Assembly: GCA_050485405.1 (NCBI GenBank)
Contig: JBJHBI010000014.1
Span: forward strand, 1-64,000
DNA length: 64,000 nt
Origin: Saliniramus sp050485405
Lineage (GTDB): Bacteria > Pseudomonadota > Alphaproteobacteria > Rhizobiales > Beijerinckiaceae
Direction: 5' to 3'
Below, piece by piece: positions 41,461 to 49,114 of the stretch. Both the position numbers and the translations under genes were made by a program. Within the stretch, counting starts at the first letter, position 1, and each line of letters opens with the position of its first letter. The notes beneath the pieces are model-generated. The model did no database searches. It was given only the letters and a program-made list of their open reading frames with translations, and was not told the DNA's origin.

Positions 41461-41485
41461 GGACGGCGCGCAGTGCGCACCGTCC
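41461..41485 (-). terminator. Hairpin between the two flp genes
   Basis: GGACGG...CCGTCC with an inner GCGC/GCGC pairing around ACT makes a 10-bp stem with one mismatch, 28 bases after the first flp stop on the minus strand. It may help make the first pilin transcript the most abundant. No T-run follows. Confidence 0.5.
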
Positions 41486-41512
41486 GAAGGTCGTTCGGCA
41501 CGATGCCGCAGA

Positions 41513-41689
41513 TCAGTTACCAGCCTGGGTCAGTTCATCCGACACTTCGTTGAACGTCGCGGTCAGATTGTTGCCCAGCGTGGTGAGCGCGGTGATGATC
41601 ACGACGGCGACGAGGGCGGCGATCAGGCCGTATTCGATGGCGGTCGCGCCGGATTCGTCATTCGCGAAGCGGGAAAAAAGATTCTTCAT
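41513..41689 (-). CDS. flp: Flp pilin, first of two (58 residues)
   Basis: A 58-residue major pilin, below the usual ORF-length cut-off. It reads MKNLFSRFANDESGATAIEY followed by GLIAALVAVVIITALTTLGN and a polar tail ending TQAGN. Cleavage after Gly in DESG|ATAIEY leaves Glu5. It is the promoter-proximal gene of the Tad operon, and the 449-base AT-rich region upstream (41690-42138) would hold its promoter. By similarity to other Tad loci it is the likelier major subunit of the two. Confidence 0.93.
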   Translation of the reverse strand: MKNLFSRFANDESGATAIEYGLIAALVAVVIITALTTLGNNLTATFNEVSDELTQAGN

Positions 41690-42138
41690 GGTGTTCTAAG
41701 CTCCTGTCACGGTTGCCTGTTGAGTTCCAGTGGCGTGCCGCTGCACGTCGTTGGAACGAGTTGGAAGTTAGACCGCCTCTGTTGCGATGAAGTTAATTTC
41801 ATCGTCGAAACGAATTAATACTTGAAATGACGGTTTGATGGTTAACAAAGGGCTGTGTAATTATTTGATAGGCATGTTCATGCGCTCGGCTCATACGGGC
41901 GAATGCGGCGGGGCTCCAGCAATCGGATTCATCGGTATTCGTTCGATTGCTCTATGCTGCGGGAGGTATTGAAGCGGCGTGATCGTCATGCCCCTGTTCG
42001 CAGGCTCCTCGGGACGCTTCGACAGATTGCCACCTCTGCGCGAATTTCGCTGGCCCAAGCCGGGCGGTTAGCCATTCATTCACCATTCCTCGCTAGAAAG
42101 GGCGTGTGATTCCAAGTGACCGCGAAGTGAGCGAACCC
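41690..42138. promoter_or_regulatory. AT-rich divergent control region of the Tad locus with an 18-bp palindrome
   Basis: No gene was found in this 449-base gap between the first flp and the CpaC N-domain gene; it is far richer in A and T than its surroundings. GATGAAGTTAATTTCATC (41786-41803) is a palindrome with one mismatched pair, about 100 bp upstream of flp. A 68-codon frame at 41903-42109 has no similarity or Shine-Dalgarno. I saw no clear -35/-10 pair. Confidence 0.45.
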
Positions 42139-42921
42139 ATGGCGCCTCGGCTTAACCGTGTAACCCGCAACGCCCGCATGACCCGCCCCTTGGGTATCGC
42201 GGTGGTCGCAGCCACTGCGCTGGCGCTCTTCACCGTCGATCGTTCGCCATGGCAGGCGACGGCCCAGGAAAGCGCCGGACCGGATGCCCCGGGAGGGCAG
42301 GAGGTCCACGAGAGCGTTTCCCAGGTCGAGCCGGGCGCCAACGTGCCGGCTCCCGATGTCGATACGACGCAGGCGACGACCGCTGCTCCCGCACCCGCAG
42401 CCCCGCGCAACGTCAGCGAGGCGCCGCTCACCGGTGCCGGCGCCGGCGGAAACGGCGCGGAAGTCGCCGCACCCGCCGCGCAGACGATCGCCATTCCCGA
42501 AGGTGCCGCCGCGACTGCACCCGGTTCCGGCGTTGCCGTCGATAACGGCGCCTTCGTCGTGCATGTCGATCATGCCAAGGTGGTGCGGCTGCCCGAGCGC
42601 ACCCAGACGGTGATCGTCGGAAATCCGATCATCGCGGACGTGACCGTTCAGCGTAACGGCATCCTCGTGGTGACGGGCAAGAGCTTCGGCTCGACCAACA
42701 TGATCGCCCTCGACAGCAGCGGCGCCCTTCTGGCCGAATCCATGATCAGCGTCCAGGCGCCGCGCGATTCCGTCGTCACGGTGCAGCGTGGTCTCAACCG
42801 CGAATCCTATTCCTGCACGCCGACCTGCCAGCCCTCGCTCCAGCTCGGAGACAATCCCGGCTTCTTCGACGGGGTCGGCGCCCAAGCGACGCAGCGCAAC
42901 GAACTCGCGACCCGCCGCTGA
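42139..42921 (+). CDS. Exported protein with a pilus-formation (CpaC N-terminal) domain
   Basis: A 260-residue protein with a signal peptide (PLGIAVVAATALALFTVDRS) and a long Pro/Ala/Gly-rich linker (about residues 45-135). A PF13629-type domain follows, with VVRLPERTQTVIVGNPIIAD and ITDVTV-like strand pairs and ILVVTGKSFGSTNMIALDSS. That is the N0-like domain found at the front of CpaC secretins, here without the secretin core. The C-terminus has two Cys (YSCTPTCQP). It diverges from the Tad operon and is followed by a strong terminator. The ATG at 42139 is chosen over a GTG 33 bases earlier. Confidence 0.82.
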   Translation: MAPRLNRVTRNARMTRPLGIAVVAATALALFTVDRSPWQATAQESAGPDAPGGQEVHESVSQVEPGANVPAPDVDTTQATTAAPAPAAPRNVSEAPLTGAGAGGNGAEVAAPAAQTIAIPEGAAATAPGSGVAVDNGAFVVHVDHAKVVRLPERTQTVIVGNPIIADVTVQRNGILVVTGKSFGSTNMIALDSSGALLAESMISVQAPRDSVVTVQRGLNRESYSCTPTCQPSLQLGDNPGFFDGVGAQATQRNELATRR

Positions 42922-42955
42922 GGCGCCATTCTTTATCGAGGCCACATCGCCAACG

Positions 42956-42989
42956 CGCCGCGTATCCCGCATACGCGGCGTTTTTCTTT
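42956..42989 (+). terminator. Strong intrinsic terminator after the CpaC N-domain gene
   Basis: CGCCGCGTAT-CCCGC-ATACGCGGCG is a perfect 10-bp stem with a 5-base loop, followed directly by TTTTTCTTT. It lies 35 bases after the stop at 42921. Confidence 0.92.
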
Positions 42990-43283
42990 GCGCGTTTCCC
43001 CTCTGATACGAAGGCCATGGGATGCGAAGGTCTGGAAAAATGCGCAGGGCGCGGCGTATTCATGCTGCCGACATGCCAGAATTAGACAAACGTTAAGGTT
43101 AAAAAAGAATTGAGGCTTATCAACAAGTGCAAATTTCAATAAATTATTCGTGGTTATTCCCGATTTTCTGAATTTCGCATAACGCTCAGGCAATCATTTC
43201 ACGCTATCCCGGGAAAGTTCTGCTGCGAGATCAGCGCGCGGCGCCGACCGCAGCCGGGATACGACGAGACGAGGATGCAAGCG
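42990..43283. other. AT-rich leader region before the TadE genes
   Basis: No gene is visible. The stretch includes GTTAAGGTTAAAAAAGAATTG and AATTTCAATAAATTATTCG, unusual in this GC-rich genome and likely to hold the promoter of the two TadE-type genes. A GAGG Shine-Dalgarno lies at 43271-43274. Confidence 0.45.
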
Positions 43284-43904
43284 ATGCATTGTGCTCAAGA
43301 TGATGATGCGCAAGACGTCCACCAGGCGGCACCAACTCCTGTCTCGGCTGCGAAGCCGCGCCGGGAATCCCTGCGCCGCCGGCTGATCCTGCGGCACTTC
43401 CTGAAGAACCGCGAAGGCGCGACAGCGGTCGAATTCGCCCTCGTCGCATTGCCGTTCTTCGCCATCATCTTCGCCATCATCGAAATCGCCCTGACCTTCT
43501 GGGCCACGCAGGTGCTGGAAAATGCCGTCGCCGACGCGGCGCGCCAGATCTATACCGGACAGTTCCAGAGCTCGGGCGCCCAAAGCGCCGACGCCTTCCG
43601 TGACGTGATCTGCAGCCGGGTGACCGCGCTGTTCAATTGCAACGAACTCGTGGAAGTCGACGTGCGCTCCTTCCCGACCTTCCCCGGCGCGGTACTGCCG
43701 CTCCCGATCACGGCGGATGGTGATTTCGACCCGTCCGAATTCGGCTACCAGAACACGGGGCCGGACCAGATCGTCGTGGTGCGTGCCGCCATGGCCTATC
43801 CCGCCTTCGTCGGTATTCTCGGTGCCCGCGAGAGCCAGCTGAACGGCGGTCGGCGCCTGATCATGGCGACGGCGGCTTTCCGCAACGAACCTTTCACGCA
43901 GTGA
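43284..43904 (+). CDS. TadE-type pseudopilin
   Basis: A 206-residue TadE-like minor pilin. A basic leader ends in the prepilin peptidase motif NREGATAVEFALVALPFFAI, with cleavage after Gly and Glu at position 5. The hydrophobic helix continues to FAIIEIALTFWATQVLENAV and the periplasmic part starts ADAARQIYTGQFQS, the usual TadE core. ATG 43284 has GAGG nine bases upstream; an ATG at 43275 would directly abut it. It overlaps the next gene at its TGA. Such pseudopilins are needed for Flp pilus assembly elsewhere. Confidence 0.88.
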   Translation: MHCAQDDDAQDVHQAAPTPVSAAKPRRESLRRRLILRHFLKNREGATAVEFALVALPFFAIIFAIIEIALTFWATQVLENAVADAARQIYTGQFQSSGAQSADAFRDVICSRVTALFNCNELVEVDVRSFPTFPGAVLPLPITADGDFDPSEFGYQNTGPDQIVVVRAAMAYPAFVGILGARESQLNGGRRLIMATAAFRNEPFTQ

Positions 43905-43912
43905 GGGCGGTG

Positions 43913-44593
43913 ATGAGAATGTTCGCCAGCCGCACCACCAAAATAATCACCAAGAAGATCGCCGCTTCGGTCGGCGTATTTGCTTGCGCAATACGCTACC
44001 GTCTGCACGCGATTGCCGGCGAATGCCGCGGCATCGCGCGGAGGCTGCGCGGCTTCCCGCTCGCGACGGCGGGTATCGCCGCCGTCGAATTCGCCATGAT
44101 CCTGCCGGTGATGCTGTTGCTCTTCCTCGGGATGTCCGAGGTGACGCAAGGGGTCAACATCAATCGCAAGGTGACGATCCTGTCGCGCACCATCGCCGAC
44201 ATCACCAGCCGCTCCTCCGACGGGATCGACAATGCCGCGATGGCGGGGATATTCGACGCCGCGCTCTCGGTGATGGCGCCTTACGACATCTCCCGCGTCA
44301 CGATGCGGGTCTCGTCGGTAACCGTGCGCGATGATGACGGTTCGCCGGTGGGGCGGGTCTGCTGGAGCGACGGGCGCGGCATGGGTGCGCGCGCCCGAAA
44401 CAGCACGGTGGAGGTGCCGGCCGGCTTCGCCATTCCCGGAACGAGCTTCATTCTCGCCGAAGTCGGCAACGTTTACACCCCGATGATCGGCTACGCGATT
44501 TCCGGCGACATCCAGCTCGGCGAAACGACCCCCTGGCCCGTGCGCAACGTCGACGAGATCGAGCGAATCGGCGTTGATCGCTGCTTGACGTGA
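43913..44593 (+). CDS. TadE/TadF-like pseudopilin
   Basis: A 226-residue second pseudopilin. After a long basic leader comes LATAGIAAVEFAMILPVMLL, with a predicted cut after Gly and Glu at position 5. The extracytoplasmic part (VTQGVNINRKVTILSRTIAD) is like TadE/TadF proteins. GTG 43901, overlapping the previous stop, is an alternative start; ATG 43913 has AGGG upstream. No von Willebrand domain (TadG) is present. The stop is 30 bases from the end of a convergent gene; a 6-bp hairpin (44600-44615) lies between. Confidence 0.82.
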   Translation: MRMFASRTTKIITKKIAASVGVFACAIRYRLHAIAGECRGIARRLRGFPLATAGIAAVEFAMILPVMLLLFLGMSEVTQGVNINRKVTILSRTIADITSRSSDGIDNAAMAGIFDAALSVMAPYDISRVTMRVSSVTVRDDDGSPVGRVCWSDGRGMGARARNSTVEVPAGFAIPGTSFILAEVGNVYTPMIGYAISGDIQLGETTPWPVRNVDEIERIGVDRCLT

Positions 44594-44623
44594 CTTCTGT
44601 GCCCGATACCGGGCAGAGCTGGT

Positions 44624-46342
44624 TCAGCGTGTCTCTATCAGGTGGCGTCGCAGGCGCTCGAGGCTGCGTCCGTCCCAATGTGGCGCGTCCGGCCATGCCG
44701 AGAAATCGATCAGCGCATGCCAGGCCGTGACGTAATGTTCGGGCGCATAGAAATGCCCGTGACCGAGCGGTGCCGCCCGCGCCGCCGTGATATCGGCAAA
44801 CAGTTGCAGCATCGTCACGACTGGGATCCAGCGCAGTTCCGCGGACACGTCCGGCCCGCGCGGTTCCCGTAGCCAGTCGGGATGGCGCCAGGCGATGCGC
44901 GGGCTGAAGAACGTGATCGGATCGCTCGCATATTGAAGATAGACGATGCGCAGGGGCGCCCAGGGGGCGAAGTCCCGCTCGGGCAAGTCGGGATCGCCGA
45001 AGCCGTTCTGATTGGCGAAGCGGATGACGGACCCGTCACGAAAGCGCGGCAACCAGGCAGGTGAGCCCGGGCGACGTTCGCGCGTCGCGGTGTTCCAGGT
45101 CCTGCTCGGAAAAGGCGGGCCGCTCCAAAGCGCGCCCTGATAGGGATCGCCGATCACGTCGAACATATCCGCCGAGAGGTCCGAGTTCATCGCCCCGAGC
45201 GAGAGGCCGTGCAGATAGAGCTGCGGGCGCTCGTCCGGGGGCAGTTCACGCCAGTATTCGTAGATCGTCGAGAACACCGCCCGCGCCGAATCCTCGCCGT
45301 AATCGGGCTCGACCAGCAGGGTCAGCCAACTCGCCATGTAGGAGTACTGGACCGCGACCGTCGCGACGTTCCCCGCCGTCAGGAATTCGAGCGAACGGAT
45401 CGCGTCAGGATCGATCATCCCGGTTCCCGTGGGGGTGACGATCACGAGGATCTCGCGCTCGAATGCGTCGGTGCGCAGCAGTTCCGCGAGGGCGAGGGCG
45501 GCGCGGTCCTCGATGGTTTCGCCGGCTGCGAGCCCGACATAAAGGCGAATGGGCGCCGTCGCCCCATCGGGATGATAGGCCGCGAGCGCATCGAACGGCG
45601 TCACCCCGCTGACGAAATTGCGTCCCGCGCGCCCCAGTTCCATCCAGTCGACATGCGATTGCGAGGATCCGGAGACCAGCGGCGTCGAGGGCGCGCTGAG
45701 TTCGTCGGGAATGAAGGCGTCGAGCTGCCGGAACGAGCCGTCGGCGAGGCGCAGCGCCCCCGAGAGCAGGAAGCCGTTGGTCAGGGTCCAGACCAGAAGC
45801 GCCACCATGGTGAAGCCGGTCAGCGCGGCGACCCGGGGCGGCATCATCCGGTTCATCAGCCGCGCGAGCGCGTGTCCGGCGAGCGTGAACAGGCGCGCGA
45901 GGCCGATACACAGGGCGAAGACGGCTAGTGCGATGGCGCTGATCTGGAAGGGATGGACGCCTTCGACGGGCTCCATGTTCATCGCGGCGCGCACGCCGTT
46001 CTGCCAGCCCGAAGCGAGCTGGAGGAAGATGATCGCGATGGCGAGGCAGATCACGGCGGCACTCGCCCGCGCCCATCGCACATTGCGCGCGGAGGCTTCC
46101 GGAAGAGCGAGAAAGCGCCAGAGCGCGCGCAGCACGACGCCCGTCAGATAACCGACGGCGAAGGCGGCGCCGCCGAGCACGCCCTGTACCATCGGGCTGC
46201 GCGGGATCAGGCTGGGTGTCAGCGAGGCGGCGAAGAAGAGCGTTCCGAGAACCAGGCCGGTGGTGCAGAAACTTCGCAGGAACGACGCGCCGAGCTTCAG
46301 GCTGCGTTGGCGAATCACTTCCGGCAGACGGTACCCCAGCAT
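44624..46342 (-). CDS. Alpha/beta-hydrolase membrane protein (Abhydrolase_9 type)
   Basis: A 572-residue protein with four or five N-terminal membrane spans (about residues 20-185) joined to a large soluble alpha/beta-hydrolase domain. LTPSLIPRSPMVQGVLGGAA and RVAALTGFTMVALLVWTLTN belong to the N-terminal membrane domain (PF15420). YLHGLSLGAMNSDLSADMFD carries the GxSxG nucleophile elbow (GLSLG) and TGTGMIDPDAIRSLEFLTAG an upstream family signature. The final His is probably in HGHFYAPEHYVTAWHAL. ATG 46342 follows AGGAGA. Function is unknown; the domain pair resembles proteins proposed to act on lipids. Confidence 0.85.
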   Translation of the reverse strand: MLGYRLPEVIRQRSLKLGASFLRSFCTTGLVLGTLFFAASLTPSLIPRSPMVQGVLGGAAFAVGYLTGVVLRALWRFLALPEASARNVRWARASAAVICLAIAIIFLQLASGWQNGVRAAMNMEPVEGVHPFQISAIALAVFALCIGLARLFTLAGHALARLMNRMMPPRVAALTGFTMVALLVWTLTNGFLLSGALRLADGSFRQLDAFIPDELSAPSTPLVSGSSQSHVDWMELGRAGRNFVSGVTPFDALAAYHPDGATAPIRLYVGLAAGETIEDRAALALAELLRTDAFEREILVIVTPTGTGMIDPDAIRSLEFLTAGNVATVAVQYSYMASWLTLLVEPDYGEDSARAVFSTIYEYWRELPPDERPQLYLHGLSLGAMNSDLSADMFDVIGDPYQGALWSGPPFPSRTWNTATRERRPGSPAWLPRFRDGSVIRFANQNGFGDPDLPERDFAPWAPLRIVYLQYASDPITFFSPRIAWRHPDWLREPRGPDVSAELRWIPVVTMLQLFADITAARAAPLGHGHFYAPEHYVTAWHALIDFSAWPDAPHWDGRSLERLRRHLIETR

Positions 46343-46917
46343 GTCTTCTCCTGAATGCGGGCCGGCGGAAAGCCGGACCCTTCATGATCGAGCGGCGCGT
46401 ATCCGGCGTGTCGGCGCCTCTGCCACGGCGTGAGAGCGGCCCCGCATGGGGAGCCGGATGCACGTGCAGGTGCCCGGGAGGCGGACGTTCGTGATCGGGG
46501 ACAATGTGGCATTCCTTTCCGTTCACGGCCAGTCCCGGGTGCGGGACGATAGCGAAAGCGGAGCCTCGATCAGGGCTCGCGACGCCTTCCACAGAACAGA
46601 GCGGGCCTCTGACGCGGGGGCAGTGCAAAAAATTCCGCAGCGGCAGGTCGGCGGAAAATGCATCTTAAAGGTTGCTATACGAATATCATGCATCTTAATA
46701 TTGGAATCGCGTTCCGGTTGCGGCATGTCCACTGGCACGGCAGCATCTGCCTGCCTGTCCGGAGGAGCATGCGGACAATCGTCTCGCAAAGCCGGGCATT
46801 GCAATTTCCGGTATTTCTTGCGAGGAAGAATGCGCATGCGGGCAGGTGGTCTCCCGCAGGTGTGTTCGTCCGCGCAAAAGGTGATCTGGCAGGCGGTATC
46901 GAAGCAAGGGGGTTTCC
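46343..46917. promoter_or_regulatory. 575-base control region upstream of the MerR gene with 11-bp direct repeats
   Basis: No gene was found. ATGCATCTTAA occurs at 46658-46668 and again at 46688-46698, exactly 30 bp apart, in an AT-rich patch (TATACGAATATCATG). This is about 220-260 bp before the MerR start. GC-rich sequence on either side contains only frames with no recognisable start or similarity, including one of 182 codons at 46446-46994. Confidence 0.4.
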
Positions 46918-47352
46918 GTGTCGTATATGGAAAATGTCACGACCATTCCGCAAGAGGCCTCGGGTTTCGCCGAGGACGGAAGCGTCGAAGGTAAGGAATA
47001 CCTGATCAGCGATCTGTCGCGTGAATTCGGTGTGACGCTGCGTGCACTGCGCTTCTACGAAGACAGGGGCCTCCTCGCGCCGAAGCGTATCGGGACGATG
47101 CGCATCTATTCGAACCGCGACCGCGAACGCCTCTCGGTAATCCTCAAGGGCAAGCAGCTCGGTTTCACGCTGGCCGAGATCCAGGAGATGCTCACCCCGA
47201 CCGAGCAGGGCGGCAAGGGCGGTATCGATCTCAAGCTCTCGCTCGCCAAGGTCGACGAGCAGATCGCGCATCTCGAAACCCAGCGCGAAGAGGTCGATGC
47301 GGCCATCGCCGCCCTGGTCGAGACCCGCAACCAGTTGCTCGAACAGGGCTGA
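46918..47352 (+). CDS. MerR-family transcriptional regulator
   Basis: A 144-residue MerR-type regulator. The HTH is YLISDLSREFGVTLRALRFYEDRGLLAPKR (about residues 28-58), followed by the second wing RIYSNRDRERLSVILKGKQL. A coiled-coil dimer helix (LAKVDEQIAHLETQREEVDA) ends the protein. No C-terminal effector domain or metal-binding cysteines are present, so it is unlikely to sense metals. GTG 46918 has AAGGGGG six bases upstream; ATG 46927 is an alternative. The gene downstream is an aminotransferase, 246 bases away. Confidence 0.9.
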   Translation: MSYMENVTTIPQEASGFAEDGSVEGKEYLISDLSREFGVTLRALRFYEDRGLLAPKRIGTMRIYSNRDRERLSVILKGKQLGFTLAEIQEMLTPTEQGGKGGIDLKLSLAKVDEQIAHLETQREEVDAAIAALVETRNQLLEQG

Positions 47353-47598
47353 CCACCCCGCATTCCATCGAATCGACCCGTGATGGGGCTTGTCCGTGCC
47401 GCAATGGCGGTACGGCAGGCTCCGCGTGCGGCATGCCCTGAACATTTGCCCGCAAGGCCTTCGCGCCCCGCAAACGCGGCAGTCCGGGCTCGTCCGAAAG
47501 GCTGGTGGGGAATCTTGCCGATTGACAGCCATGGCGCAGCGTCCCTTGGATAGGGTATTGCATGCTATGCTTCACGAACGGCTGGAAGGAGAATGCGC

Positions 47599-48462
47599 GT
47601 GGCCTGGTATTCGAAGACTTGGACCTGGTATGCGGGAGACTGGCACGAGGGCAATCCGCCGATCATCGGCCCGCGCTCGCACGCCAGCTGGCTCGGTTCC
47701 ACCGTATTCGACGGCGCGCGGATCTTCGACGGGCTCTCGCCGGATATCGACCTGCACATGGCGCGCGTCAACCGCTCCGCGAAGGCGATCGACCTGAACC
47801 CCACCATGTCCACCGAGGAAATGGTCGCGCTCGCCTTCGAAGGCGCGAAGAAATTCGCCTCGAGCGAAGCGATCTACGTCAAGCCGATGTATTGGGGCGA
47901 GGGCGAGGGGCCGGGCACGATCACGACCGACCCCGACGATGTCGGTTTCTGCCTGACCCTGTTCGAGGCCCCGATGTCGGAGCCCGCCGGCGCATCCGTG
48001 ACGAAGGGAGCCTTCCGCAGGCCGACCCTCGAGACGATGCCCACTGACGCGAAGGCCGGTTGCCTCTATCCCAACAATGCCCGGATCCTGCGCGAAGCGC
48101 GCACGCGCGGTTTCGACAATGCCATCGTGCTCGACATGCTGGGCAGCGTCGCCGAAACCGCTACGTCGAACGTCTTCATGGCCAAGGACGGCGTCGTGCA
48201 CACCCCGATCCCCAACGGCACCTTCCTGAACGGCATTACCCGCCAGCGGGTGATCGGGCTCCTGCGCGACAGCGGGGCCGAGGTGATCGAGCGCGTGCTG
48301 CGCTATGACGAGTTCCTCGACGCCGACGAGATCTTCTGCACCGGCAACTATTCGAAGGTTACCCCGGTGACGCGTATCGAGGATCGCGCGCTCCAGCCCG
48401 GGCCGATGTACAAGCGCGCCCGCGAGCTCTACTGGGCCTATGCGCGCGACACTGCAGCCTGA
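47599..48462 (+). CDS. Branched-chain amino acid aminotransferase-like (fold-type IV PLP enzyme)
   Basis: A 287-residue class IV aminotransferase, close to branched-chain aminotransferases of alphaproteobacteria. TWTWYAGDWHEGNPPIIGPR starts the chain and SWLGSTVFDGARIFDGLSPD is the first active-site loop. The catalytic Lys is in TDAKAGCLYPNNARILREAR, and VLDMLGSVAETATSNVFMAK and NGTFLNGITRQRVIGLLRDS bind the PLP phosphate. GTG 47599 sits seven bases after AAGGAG, better spaced than ATG 47593. Roles in Ile/Leu/Val synthesis or a related amine transfer fit equally. A terminator follows. Confidence 0.87.
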   Translation: MAWYSKTWTWYAGDWHEGNPPIIGPRSHASWLGSTVFDGARIFDGLSPDIDLHMARVNRSAKAIDLNPTMSTEEMVALAFEGAKKFASSEAIYVKPMYWGEGEGPGTITTDPDDVGFCLTLFEAPMSEPAGASVTKGAFRRPTLETMPTDAKAGCLYPNNARILREARTRGFDNAIVLDMLGSVAETATSNVFMAKDGVVHTPIPNGTFLNGITRQRVIGLLRDSGAEVIERVLRYDEFLDADEIFCTGNYSKVTPVTRIEDRALQPGPMYKRARELYWAYARDTAA

Positions 48463-48479
48463 GGCCTCGCGACGAGAAA

Positions 48480-48509
48480 AAGGCGCATCCAGATGACTGG
48501 ATGCGCCTT
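48480..48509. terminator. 13-bp terminator hairpin after the aminotransferase gene
   Basis: AAGGCGCATCCAG-ATGA-CTGGATGCGCCTT is a perfect 13-bp stem, 18 bases past the stop. Its 5' flank is a run of A, so a U-tract would form only on the minus strand. On the plus strand the stem alone may stop transcription. Confidence 0.75.
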
Positions 48510-48599
48510 CGAGTTGCCGACCGATGGGGGCAGATTTAGGCCGGTTATCTCGGAAACGCGGTGCTGCGCCCGGGGTTCCGAACCGGCGACGATTTTTTT

Positions 48600-48626
48600 C
48601 GATCGGCGCGACTTTTCCGCCGATCG
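48600..48626. promoter_or_regulatory. 9-bp inverted repeat upstream of the FlgC-like gene
   Basis: CGATCGGCG (48600-48608) and CGCCGATCG (48618-48626) form a perfect inverted repeat, preceded by seven T. It lies 60 bases before the ATG at 48687. The T-run is on the wrong side for a plus-strand terminator, so an operator is the likelier reading. Confidence 0.4.
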
Positions 48627-48686
48627 ATCAAATGCAACCGATCCGATTGAGCGTGCCGTAAGGCGAAGGCTGGCACGCTCTCGCGC

Positions 48687-49106
48687 ATGTCGGCCATATT
48701 CTCCATAGCCACGAGCGGCATGAACGCATCGGCGCTTCGCCTCGAAGCGAGTGCCTCGAACGTCGCGAACGCTCTCACCGAAGGCCCCGTCCCGCAGACG
48801 CCGCCCGATCGCCCGGTGCCGCGCAGCGACGATCCCCGCGGCGTCTATCAGGCGGTCGATGTCGTGCAGGTCGATACCGGGTCTGGTACCGTGGCGCGGA
48901 TGACCGAGCGGCTTCCGGCCTACGAATTGCGCTATCGCCCCGATGCGCCTTTTGCCGATGCACGCGGCATGGTGGCGGCGCCGAATGTCGATTACGCGCG
49001 TGAGATCGCCGAGCAGATCACCTCGCTCGCGACGTTCCAGGCCAATGCGAAGGTCTTCTCGACCGCCTCGGACATGGCCCGCACCGTCATCGACATGAAG
49101 ACCTGA
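48687..49106 (+). CDS. FlgC-like flagellar rod-family protein, orphan
   Basis: A 139-residue protein with both ends of a flagellar rod protein. The N-terminal motif SIATSGMNASALRLEASASN-VANALTEG matches ANVANxxT of FlgB/FlgC/FlgK, and the C-terminal NVDYAREIAEQITSLATFQA...DMARTVIDM matches the FlgC C-terminal helix. The middle is about 60 residues long, with a Pro-rich stretch (VPQTPPDRPVPRSDD) that is absent from standard FlgC. No other flagellar gene is adjacent; flgK is 48 kb away. No Shine-Dalgarno precedes the ATG. It could be a second rod component or a domesticated paralogue. Confidence 0.75.
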   Translation: MSAIFSIATSGMNASALRLEASASNVANALTEGPVPQTPPDRPVPRSDDPRGVYQAVDVVQVDTGSGTVARMTERLPAYELRYRPDAPFADARGMVAAPNVDYAREIAEQITSLATFQANAKVFSTASDMARTVIDMKT

Positions 49107-49114
49107 CGCGGCTT

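Noticed and set aside
41903..42109. 68-codon frame between the flp genes and the CpaC N-domain gene
   Set aside because: No ribosome-binding site, no domain and composition unlike neighbouring genes; more likely control-region DNA.
46446..46994. 182-codon frame overlapping the MerR start
   Set aside because: No Shine-Dalgarno, no similarity, and its end runs into the MerR gene in another frame.
48541..48600. T-arm-like GGGTTCCGAACC suggesting a tRNA
   Set aside because: No matching acceptor, D or anticodon arms within 80 bases on either strand.
48660..48687. TGGCACG near the FlgC-like start as a sigma54 promoter
   Set aside because: The GG-GC spacing is nine rather than ten and the motif runs into the start codon, leaving no leader.
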